Part shown: one piece after another, positions 46,907-54,604 of the stretch
Layout: every line of letters starts with the position of its first letter
How positions within the stretch are numbered: position 1 is the stretch's first letter
NCBI GenBank assembly: GCA_039654915.1
Contig: CM077599.1
Location: 11,100,501 to 11,164,500 of the forward strand
DNA: 64,000 bases
Source: Aquilaria yunnanensis
Taxonomy: Eukaryota; Streptophyta; Magnoliopsida; Malvales; Thymelaeaceae
Direction: 5' to 3'
Notes under the pieces: model-generated
Database searches by the model: none
What the model saw: only the letters and a program-made list of their open reading frames with translations
What the model was told of the DNA's origin: nothing
Made by a program: the position numbers and the translations under genes

Positions 46907-47455
46907 ATGGATCCTACTTTTTCCGCCTTGCGAAAGTATTTCCCTTCTCTCCCAATGAACATTCTCAAAAAGATCTACCAAGTTCGCTGTGAACGATTAA
47001 GAGTTCTGATGCACAAAGGAATCCCTGAAGATGTGCGGTGGTTAATCGAAGCCAAGGTTCGTTTGGCAGGTGAAATCCCAGAGGCATTTGTGTCTTACAT
47101 GCCTGGTATAGGCAAAAGCTCTTATGCCAAAAAGCGAAGAGCGAAAAGATTACAAGTCTGCCATAAATGTGGTAGGTGGACTTGTAATACTAAATGTCGT
47201 TCTTTAGGAATGATCTCTGATAATCGAGAAGATAAAATACGATTCATTAAGAATGGCCTGAGTAAGGACTCGTTGGATGATATCCAATTGACTCTTGAGA
47301 CGCATTCTTGTGGATCCGTGCAACATGAACTTCTTGGTTTATGGAGCATTTTTCATGAAGAACGAGAACGATACAGTCCCGAGAATCTGACTGTAAACGA
47401 CCCTGTTTGCCAGCTTGTAAGAAAACTGGATGGCAAGCAAATCCTCGACTCATAG
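46907..47455 (+). CDS. Cysteine-rich basic protein, cargo cassette 1 (unknown family, zinc-finger-like)
   Basis: The ATG at 46907 opens 182 residues (MDPTFSALRKYFPSLPMNIL). A basic stretch KKRRAKR at residues 75-81 sits just before C-x2-C-x4-C-x3-C at 85-97 (CHKCGRWTCNTKC), a likely zinc-binding knuckle. The rest is predicted helical. Two more copies follow at 47744 and 48509, so this is a tandem family. The layout, a basic patch directly before a compact Cys motif, recalls the small cysteine-rich nucleic-acid-binding proteins of some plant RNA viruses (carlavirus type). That resemblance is from memory and weak, and the N-terminal 70 residues look unrelated. Nucleic-acid binding is inferred. 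The frame is intact and intronless. Confidence 0.72.
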   Translation: MDPTFSALRKYFPSLPMNILKKIYQVRCERLRVLMHKGIPEDVRWLIEAKVRLAGEIPEAFVSYMPGIGKSSYAKKRRAKRLQVCHKCGRWTCNTKCRSLGMISDNREDKIRFIKNGLSKDSLDDIQLTLETHSCGSVQHELLGLWSIFHEERERYSPENLTVNDPVCQLVRKLDGKQILDS

Positions 47456-47616
47456 AAGCCGTTAACGCCGTTACTGGACGTAAAGCCAGTGGAAGATGTG
47501 AGCCACAGTCACAATTATTGTACATACGATTTGTCATATTTGAAAAATTTGCATTACCTTTGGACAATAATGTACTTGTTCCTGTAAGCGTAATTAACAC
47601 GTTATCCTTTCATCGC

Positions 47617-47623
47617 TATAAAT
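47617..47623 (+). promoter_or_regulatory. TATA block upstream of cassette 2
   Basis: CTATAAAT follows TTATCCTTTCATCG, and the ATG is 127 bp downstream. The same block precedes cassette 3 and the LOG gene. Confidence 0.5.
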
Positions 47624-47743
47624 GCGTGTTCTTCTTTCCGGTTAAGTAGCGGATGCAATACTCTCTGACTCTCATAATCGGTTATTTCAGTTTCCTACAA
47701 TAACTGATTTCTTCATCTCTTCTCTCAAATTCTTCTTTTATCA

Positions 47744-48292
47744 ATGGATTCTACTCTTTCCGCCATGCGAAAATACTTTCCTTCCATCCCAATAAATGTT
47801 CTTAAAATGATTTACCAAGCTAGATGTGAAAGGATTAGAGTCTTTATGCACAAAGGCATTCCTGACAATGTGCGGTGGCTAATTGAAGCTAAGGTTCGTT
47901 CAGCTGGTGAAGTTCCAGAAGCGTTCTTTCCCCGTATGCCCGGCCTTGGTAAAAGCGCTTATGCCAAAAAGCGAAGAGCAAAAAGGCTAGGTGTCTGTCA
48001 TAAATGTGGACGATGTAATTGTAATACTAAATGTCGCTCTTTAGGATACATCTCCAGAAATCATGAAGATAAAAGAAAATTCATCAAGAATGGCCTGCGT
48101 AAGGAATCTTTGGATGATATCCTATTAACTTTTGAAACACATTCTTGTGAAATAGTGCAATGGGAAATTATGGATTTATGGTGGACTTTCTGTAAAGAAC
48201 AGGATCGTTACAGTCTTGGAAATCTAACTTTTAATGACCCTGTTTGCCAGTTTGTGAGAAAACTGGATGGGAAGCAAATCCCCGACTTATAG
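47744..48292 (+). CDS. Cysteine-rich basic protein, cargo cassette 2
   Basis: A second 182-residue intact copy (MDSTLSAMRKYFPSIPINVL). It aligns with cassette 1 without gaps. The basic stretch KKRRAKR and the Cys motif CHKCGRCNCNTKC are kept, with an extra Cys inside the motif. The leader before it (TCCGGTTAAGTAGCGGATGC...) is a diverged copy of the leader before cassette 1 (TCCGGTTAAACGGCGGATAC at 46799), so whole cassettes with promoter and leader were duplicated. Many substitutions separate the copies but both frames stay open and the Cys and basic residues are kept, which suggests selection on the protein. Function unknown; nucleic-acid binding is inferred. Confidence 0.72.
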   Translation: MDSTLSAMRKYFPSIPINVLKMIYQARCERIRVFMHKGIPDNVRWLIEAKVRSAGEVPEAFFPRMPGLGKSAYAKKRRAKRLGVCHKCGRCNCNTKCRSLGYISRNHEDKRKFIKNGLRKESLDDILLTFETHSCEIVQWEIMDLWWTFCKEQDRYSLGNLTFNDPVCQFVRKLDGKQIPDL

Positions 48293-48442
48293 AAGACATT
48301 GAAGCCGTTACTAGACATAAACTAGTGGAAGATGAGAGTCACAGTCATGATTCCTGTACATATAAGCTGTCATTTGTCTTTTCTTTTGACAATAATGTAC
48401 TTGCTTCTGTAAGTGTAATTAACGCATTATCCCTTTCATCAC

Positions 48443-48450
48443 TATAAATA
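48443..48450 (+). promoter_or_regulatory. TATA block upstream of cassette 3
   Basis: CTATAAATATG follows TTATCCCTTTCATCA, 66 bp before the ATG at 48509. Confidence 0.5.
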
Positions 48451-48508
48451 TGTGTTAGTTATTTTCGTTTCCTACAATCACTAATTTCTTTCTTTGCCTC
48501 CTTCATCA

Positions 48509-49057
48509 ATGGAGTCTTCTCTTTCCGCCCTATGAAAGTATTTTCCTTCCTTCCCAATAAATGTTCTTAAAAAGATTTATCAAGCTAGATGTGAACGATT
48601 CAGAGTATTTATGCACAAAGGCATTCCTGATAATGTGCGGTGGCTAATTGAAGCTAAGGTTCGTTCAGCTGGTAAAGTTCCAGAAGCGTTCTTTCCCCGT
48701 ATGCCCGGCTTTGGTAAAAGCGCTTATGCCAAAAAAAGAAGAGCAAAGAGGCTAGGCGTTTGTCATAATTGTGGATGGTGGATTTGCGGCAATAAATGTC
48801 GTTCTCCAGGAGTGATCACCAGAAATCGTAATGATAGAATAAGATTCATTAAGAATGGCTTGCGTAAGGAATCTCTAGAAGATATTCGAGAGGTTCTTAA
48901 AGCGCATTCTTGCGGAATAGTGCAATTTGAGGTTGTTGGATTATGGATAATTTTCCAAAAAGAACGAGATCGTTACAGTCTTGGGAATCTGACCCTAAAC
49001 GACCCTGTTTGCCAGTTTATGAGAAAGCTAGATAAGATGCAAATCACCGATTCATAG
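48509..49057 (+). pseudogene. Cysteine-rich basic protein, cargo cassette 3, stop at codon 9
   Basis: The third copy starts MESSLSAL and then hits TGA at 48533-48535, where copies 1 and 2 have CGA (Arg). This is a C-to-T change in a CpG. The frame otherwise stays open to 49057 with the same full length. An internal ATG at 48611 could give 148 residues that still hold the basic KKRRAKR stretch and the Cys motif CHNCGWWICGNKC. It is either a recent pseudogene or a shortened version. The open frame after the stop implies that the stop is recent. Confidence 0.75.
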
Positions 49058-49064
49058 AAAGCAT

Positions 49065-49560
49065 TGAAGCCATTACTGGACGCAAAGCCAGTGGAAGACG
49101 ATAATCAAAGTCACGATTACTGTACGTGCTAGCTGTCGCTTTTGAAATTTTCCTCCCCTTTTGGTAATAATGTATCCACTCCTAACGTGAACCAAAGTCA
49201 CGATTACTTTACGTACTAGCTGTCGCTTTTGAAATTTTCCTCCCCTTTCAGCGATAATGTATCCACTCCTGACATGAGCCATAGTTACGATTACTGTACG
49301 TGCTAGCTGTCGCTTTTGAAATTTTCCTCCCCTTTGGCAATAATGTACCCACTCCTGACACGGACTACTGTATATAGCTGCCACTTTTGAAATTTTCCTT
49401 CCCTTCCAACAATCACGTACCTACTCCTGACGTAAGCTACAGTAGTGACTACTGTACATGCTAGCAGCTATTTTGAAAATTTTCCTCCTCTTTTAACGAT
49501 AGTGTACCCATACCTGACCAGAGTCATACTCGTGACTACTGTGTATAGCTGGCAATAATG
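49065..49560 (+). repeat. Tandem repeats between cassette 3 and the LOG gene
   Basis: Five to six imperfect units of about 85-110 bp share GATTACTGTACGTGCTAGCTG, TTTTGAAATTTTCCTCCCCT and AATAATGTATCCACTCCTGAC. A related sequence follows cassettes 1 and 2 once each, so the repeat is an amplified form of the 3' flank of a cassette. Confidence 0.85.
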
Positions 49561-49604
49561 TATCCACTCTTGAAAATAAAATTATTGCCTTATCTCTTCA
49601 TCTC

Positions 49605-49612
49605 TATAAATA
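49605..49612 (+). promoter_or_regulatory. TATA block upstream of the LOG gene
   Basis: CTATAAATATA follows TTATCTCTTCATCT, 40 bp before the ATG at 49645. It leaves only about 10 nt of leader if transcription starts 30 bp downstream. An ATG at 49558 in the same frame lies upstream of this TATA and is therefore not favoured as the start. Confidence 0.5.
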
Positions 49613-49644
49613 TATCCTCTTTTCTCACAAGGATAAGGATAGGA

Positions 49645-50268
49645 ATGGAGAAAACCCCAACTCGTAAATCCCGAAGTATTTGTGTATTTTCTGGGGCTTT
49701 TCCTGGAAAAGATGAAGAGTATTTAAAGGCAGCCAACCATTTGGGTAGAGTATTAGCTGAGCGAAAAATACATTTAGTTTATGGAGGAGGTAGTGTCGGA
49801 TTAATGGGAGGTGTAGCATCAGCAGCATCTTTAGGAGGAAGTCAAGTTTTGGGCATCATCCCTGGACCTTTGAAATTTGTTTCTGGGGGCACGATTGGAG
49901 AAGAATTAGTGGTTAAAAATTTGCAAAAGCGTGTGTTACAAATGCTTTTAAATGCTGATGCTTTTATCGCTATACCAGGTGGTTTTGGCACATTGGGAGA
50001 AGTCTTTCAAATTGCTTCCATGGCCCAACTTAATAAGAAACCCATTGGGCTTTTAAATGTTAACAATTTCTTTACAAGTCTGATAGCTTTTATGGATTAT
50101 GCTATGCAGAAGAATTTCATATCAAGAGTGACACGGCGAATCATAATATCCGCAACAACTGCTGAAGAATTACTAGATAAAATACAAGCTTTTGTTCCTG
50201 AACCAGATCCAGCAATGATTCAGATAGACTGGACACGACAGTCTTTCCCGACCAGTTCACTCCCATAA
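49645..50268 (+). CDS. LOG: LOG-type cytokinin riboside 5'-monophosphate phosphoribohydrolase, carried by the LTR element
   Basis: LOG enzymes release free, active cytokinin bases from their riboside monophosphates in the cytosol. The 207-residue protein from the ATG at 49645 (MEKTPTRKSRSICVFSG) is the normal length. Family motifs are intact: GGGSVGLMG at residues 47-55, the conserved Arg at 96 (NLQKRVLQM), and PGGFGTLGE at 111-119 with the final Glu. It is clearly diverged from the plant LOGs I remember (IASMAQLNKKPIGLLN in place of the usual ITWAQ...KPVGLLN). Plant LOG genes have several introns and this has none, so it was probably captured as cDNA or came from another source. It lies within the LTR element, downstream of the three cysteine-rich cassettes, and has a similar TATA block. 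The frame is undamaged. Confidence 0.9.
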   Translation: MEKTPTRKSRSICVFSGAFPGKDEEYLKAANHLGRVLAERKIHLVYGGGSVGLMGGVASAASLGGSQVLGIIPGPLKFVSGGTIGEELVVKNLQKRVLQMLLNADAFIAIPGGFGTLGEVFQIASMAQLNKKPIGLLNVNNFFTSLIAFMDYAMQKNFISRVTRRIIISATTAEELLDKIQAFVPEPDPAMIQIDWTRQSFPTSSLP

Positions 50269-50810
50269 TGGTCCTCTACTCACCCTGTTGAAGTATTGTG
50301 GAAGAAAGAAGCGATCTGATCCGTTTTTCTTGTCCTTTAGTTTTATTATCAGCATTTTCTTTCGCGTTTCAGTTTTTCCTTTTAGGGAATTTCTTTTTTT
50401 TTATAATATAGTTTCGTCAAGGCTGATATTAAAACCATAGGACAATGCCTTTAGGTTGGAATGGCTGAGTAAAGAGTAATTTTTGTTACTCTTGAGACGC
50501 ATCCTATTAGGTCTACTAGGCATAACATTTTGGGGTAGTTAAGCTTTAACCTTATTCGGATGACATATCTCACAAGGGAATCTATATTTACTGAAGAAAA
50601 TATTAGATGAACCTTGAATATTGATTCCAAACATCCGTTCCCTTTACATAATTTGTCAGTGTTATTGTCATCATCAAGATTCACTCGTTTTATCGAAGCC
50701 TAATTCTTTGCGCTCGCCTATTATGAAAATTCACACTTTCAAAGAAAATTATTACAATTTCAATTGCTTTCATATAAATTTCGCTCGAGGTCCTAAGGAA
50801 AGCTCCTTAG
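50269..50810 (+). other. LOG 3' flank, no further gene
   Basis: AT-rich sequence between the LOG stop and the start of the tandem array. A CTCGAGG-type start of the repeat appears near 50785. No ORF with features is seen. Confidence 0.5.
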
Positions 50811-52905
50811 CCTCAAAATCAATTTTCATCATCGGGGTTTTAAGGATGGAACCTTTGCCTCGAAAACAATCAATTTTCATCATCGGGGTTTTAAGGATGG
50901 AACCTTTGCCTCGAAAATAATCAATTTTCATCATCGGGGTTTTAAGGATGGAACCTTTGCCTCGAAAAGAATCAATTTTCATCATCGGGGTTTTAAGGAT
51001 GGAACCTTTGCCTCGAAAATAATCAATTTTCATCATCGGGGTATTAAGGATGGAACCTTTGCCTCGAAAACAATCAATCAATCAATCCGAGGTTTTAAGG
51101 ATGGAACCTTTGCCTCGAGATCAATCAATCAATTCGAGGTTTTAAGGATGGAACCTTTGCCTCGAGATCAATCAATCAATTCGAGGTTTTAAGGATGGAG
51201 CCTTTACCTCGACATCAATCAATCAATTCGAGGTTTTAAGGATGGAACCTTTACCTTGAAATCAATCAATCAATCCGAGGTTTTAAGGATGGAACCTTTG
51301 CCTCGAGATCAATCATCATCGAGGTTTTAAGGATGGAACCTTTACCTCGACATCAATCAATCAATCCGAGGTTTTAAGGATGGAACCTTTGCCTCGAAAA
51401 CAATCAATTTTCATCATCAGGGTTTTAAGGATGGAACCTTTGCCTCGAAAACAATCAATTTTCATCATCGGGGTTTTAAGGATGGAACCTTTGCCTCGAA
51501 AATAATCAATTTTCATCATCGGGGTTTTAAGGATGGAACCTTTGCCTCGAAAATAATCAATTTTCATCATCGGGGTTTTAAGGATGGAACCTTTGCCTCG
51601 AAAACAATCAATTTTCATCGGGGTTTTAAGGATGGAACCTTTGCCTCGAAAATAATCAATTTTCATCATCGGGGTTTTAAGGATGGAACCTTTGCCTCGA
51701 AAACAATCAATTTTCATCATCGGGGTTTTAAGGATGGAAGCTTTGCCTCGAAAATAATCAATTTTCATCATCGGGGTTTTAAGGATGGAACCTTTGCCTC
51801 GAAAATAATCAATTTTCATCATCGGGGTTTTAAGGATGGAACCTTTGCCTCGAAGATAATCAATTTTCATCATCGGGGTTTTAAGGATGGAACCTTTGCC
51901 TTGAAAACAATCAATTTTCATCATCAGGGTTTTAAGGATGGAACCTTTGCCTCGAAAAGAATCAATTTTCATCATCGGGGTTTTAAGGATGGAACCTTTG
52001 CCTCGAAAAGAATCAATTTTCATCGCCGGGGTTTTAAGGATGGAACCTTTGCCTCGAAAACAATCAATTTTCATCAATCCGAGGTTTTAAGGATAGAACC
52101 TTTGCCTCGAAATCAATCAATCAATCCGAGGTTTTAAGGATGAAACCTTTGCCTCGAGATCAATCAATCAATCCGAGGTTTTAAGGATAGAACCTTTGCC
52201 TCGAGATCAATCAATCAATCCGAGGTTTTAAGGATAGAACCTTTGCCTCGAGATCAATCAATCAATCCGGGGTTTTAAGGATGAAACCTTTGCCTCGAGA
52301 TCAATCAATCAATCCGAGGTTTTAAGGATAGAACCTTTGCCTCGAGATCAATCAATCAATCCGGGGTTTTAAGGATGGAACCTTTGCCTCGAGATCAATT
52401 ATCAATCCGAGGTTTTAAGGATGGAACCTTTACCTCGACATCAATCAATCATCGGGGTTTTAAGGATGGAACCTTTGCCTCGAAATCAATCAATCAATCC
52501 AAGGTTTTAAGGATGGAACCTTTACCTTGACATCAATCAATCAATCCGAGGTTTTAAGGATGGAACCTTTGCCTCGAGATCAATCAATCGTCGAGCTTTT
52601 AAGGATGGAACCTTTGCCTCGACATCAATCAATCAATCCGGGGTTTTAAGGATGGAACCTTTGCCTCGAGATCAATCAATCAATCCGAGGTTTTAAGGAT
52701 AGAACCTTTGCCTCGAGATCAATCAATCAATCCGAGGTTTTAAGGATAGAACCTTTGCCTCGAGATCAATCAATCAATCCGGGGTTTTAAGGATGGAACC
52801 TTTGCCTCGAGATCAATCAATCAATCCGAGGTTTTAAGGATAGAACCTTTGCCTCGAGATCAATCAATTAATCCGAGGTTTTAAGGATGGAACCTTTGCC
52901 TCGAA
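50811..52905 (+). repeat. Tandem array of 51-bp and 47-bp units (about 43 copies)
   Basis: All units share GAGGTTTTAAGGATGGAACC followed by TTTGCCTCGA. Two linker types alternate in blocks. AAAACAATCAATTTTCATCAT gives 51-bp units (50811-51060 and about 51385-52075). ATCAATCAATCAATC gives 47-bp units (51060-51385 and 52075-52905). CGAGG and CCTCG at the ends of each core are complementary, so each unit can fold. Tandem repeats in this position are known from Tat-lineage elements and can seed satellites. Confidence 0.95.
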
Positions 52906-53155
52906 AACAAATAATCAATCAATCAGTCCATCTTACAACGATAGGAGCTTTCCTATCGTTAGAGGTTCTAAGGACATTTCCTTAACCTAAAACAAACAAT
53001 CAATCCATCAGTCCATCTTACAACGATAGGAGCTTTCCTATCGTTAGAGGTTCTAAGGACCTTTCCTTAACCTCAAACAAATAATCAATCAATCAGTCCA
53101 TCTTACAACAATAGGAGCTTTCCTATCGTTAGAGGTTTTAAGGACCTTTCCTTAA
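52906..53155 (+). repeat. Three 88-bp hairpin repeats before the polypurine tract
   Basis: Three near-identical units share TCCATCTTACAACGATAGGAG, CTTTCCTATCGTTAGAGG and TCTAAGGACCTTTCCTTAACC. ACGATAGGAGCTTTCCTATCGT is a palindrome with a short loop. The same three-unit block recurs at 54250-54490 and 57505-57755, each time before an LTR. Confidence 0.9.
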
Positions 53156-53249
53156 ACCTTACTGTTTGGGCGGCGAGAACATTCTCAATGCCTACCTAAG
53201 CCGGACGAAATTTGGTAACGACTTTGCATACATCATGTCCCATGAAGCA

Positions 53250-53265
53250 GGCAAAGGGGGGCAGC
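53250..53265 (+). promoter_or_regulatory. Polypurine tract before inner LTR copy 2
   Basis: GGCAAAGGGGGGCAGC ends directly at the LTR start, TGTTGACACC (53266). The same tract lies before the LTRs at 54605 (GGCAAACGGGGGCAGC) and 57865 (GCAAAGGGGGGCAGC). Confidence 0.8.
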
Positions 53266-54060
53266 TGTTGACACCCAATTTCGTCCGGGTGTTTTAAAAT
53301 TTTGAAAAAAATTTTATTAAAAAAAATTAATTTAAAAAAAAAAAATATATTACTATTATTATTAAAAAAAATTTAATTAGTTTAAAATATATTTTTGTTT
53401 TGTGAAAATTTGATTTAAAATGATATATGTGTGAATATGTGTGTGTTTGAAATAAAATAAAATTTCATGAAAAAATGACAAAAAATTAAAAGTTTGAGGT
53501 AAAAATGACAAAATTGAGAAGTTTCGGAAAAAATTGACAAATTCTAAAAGTTCCAGGAGCATTTGGTAGTTTGTCACATAAAATTTTGAGCCTGCCGACG
53601 TTTTTGGCTCCAATTGACAGAAAACGACAAAATTGTCAAAATCAGAAGCTTCAGGAACTTATCCAGAGGCTGAGAGACGTAAAGGACTAAAATTGTCATT
53701 TTACCAATTTAAAAGATAAGTTTGAAATTTTTTATTAATTTATCCATCAACAGTTCAGCTAAACTTCCTCTATAAATAGCCCCCCAAATTTTGTGCTGAA
53801 CACAGAGAAAAATAGAAAGAAAAGCTTAGAGCTCCGTTTTTTTAAAATAGAAAAAATTACAGCCTTAGTCCCTAGCTCTCCTTCCTTTCCTCAGAAAATC
53901 TCAAAACTTTTCATTTTGACGATTAAGCCATCTTCTTCCCCCCGTCGCGCGCCCTCTGTTTCCATTTCTCAGAATTCAGAATTTAAAATCAAGGGTACAA
54001 CTCTCATTTAATCCTTCATCTTTTCAATTTCTTTCACTTTGGTTACTAACTTTGTATTTT
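53266..54060 (+). repeat. Inner LTR copy 2, truncated to its first 795 bp
   Basis: Starts TGTTGACACCC and follows the inner LTR at 54605-55398 almost base for base (offset 1338-1339), with TATA at 53771. It breaks at TTGTATTTTAAATCC and is followed by a short unrelated junction and a perfect hairpin at 54100-54142. It belongs to a different subtype from the outer LTRs: for example, it lacks their GC-rich block. Confidence 0.9.
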
Positions 54061-54099
54061 AAATCCGGGTTTCTTTGGTTTCTTTGGTTTCTTTCACGT

Positions 54100-54142
54100 A
54101 AAGGTTCCATCCTTTGTGCTGAACACAAAGGATGGAACCTTT
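54100..54142. repeat. Perfect 19-bp hairpin at a rearrangement junction
   Basis: AAAGGTTCCATCCTTTGTG (54100-54118), loop CTGAA, then CACAAAGGATGGAACCTTT (54124-54142). The left arm is the array core in inverted orientation, joined to GTGCTGAACACA from the LTR. It marks where the truncated LTR joins a second copy of the 3' region. Confidence 0.9.
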
Positions 54143-54604
54143 GCCTCGAGATCAATCAATCAATCCGAGGTTTTAAGGATAGAACCTTTGCCTCGAGATC
54201 AATCAATTAATCCGAGGTTTTAAGGATGGAACCTTTGCCTCGAAAACAAATAATCAATCAATCAGTCCATCTTACAACGATAGGAGCTTTCCTATCGTTA
54301 GAGGTTCTAAGGACATTTCCTTAACCTAAAACAAACAATCAATCCATCAGTCCATCTTACAACGATAGGAGCTTTCCTATCGTTAGAGGTTCTAAGGACC
54401 TTTCCTTAACCTCAAACAAATAATCAATCAATCAGTCCATCTTACAACAATAGGAGCTTTCCTATCGTTAGAGGTTTTAAGGACCTTTCCTTAAACCTTA
54501 CTGTTTGGGCGGCGAGAACATTCTCAATGCCTACCTAAGCCGGACGAAATTTGGTAACGACTTTGCATACATCATGTCCCATGAAGCAGGCAAACGGGGG
54601 CAGC
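54143..54604 (+). repeat. Second copy of 3' internal region (array end, hairpin repeats, polypurine tract)
   Basis: Repeats 52806-53265 almost exactly: about two array units, three 88-bp hairpin units, then the conserved TACTGTTTGGGCGGCGAGAA region and polypurine tract. Together with 54605-55398 it forms a tandem duplication of about 1.3 kb. Confidence 0.9.

Noticed and set aside
49558..49644. Upstream in-frame ATG extending LOG by 29 residues
   Set aside because: The extension covers the TATA block at 49605 and reads as low-complexity hydrophobic residues; LOG proteins start close to the KSRSICVFSG region.
51361..52077. 238-residue minus-strand ORF made of repeats MMKIDCFRGKGSILKTP
   Set aside because: The unit is 51 bp, so any open frame in one unit stays open through the array. 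There is no start context, the frame breaks in 47-bp blocks, and neighbouring 51-bp blocks give the same in the minus strand only by length.
50811..52905. Array considered as a CRISPR
   Set aside because: Linkers are themselves repeated and not unique spacers, the genome is plant nuclear, and no cas genes exist. It is a tandem repeat.
53377..53613. 78-residue minus-strand ORF in the inner LTRs (also 54715-54951)
   Set aside because: Lies in U3 of the LTR in AT-rich repeats and is broken in the outer LTRs, so it is not a conserved gene.
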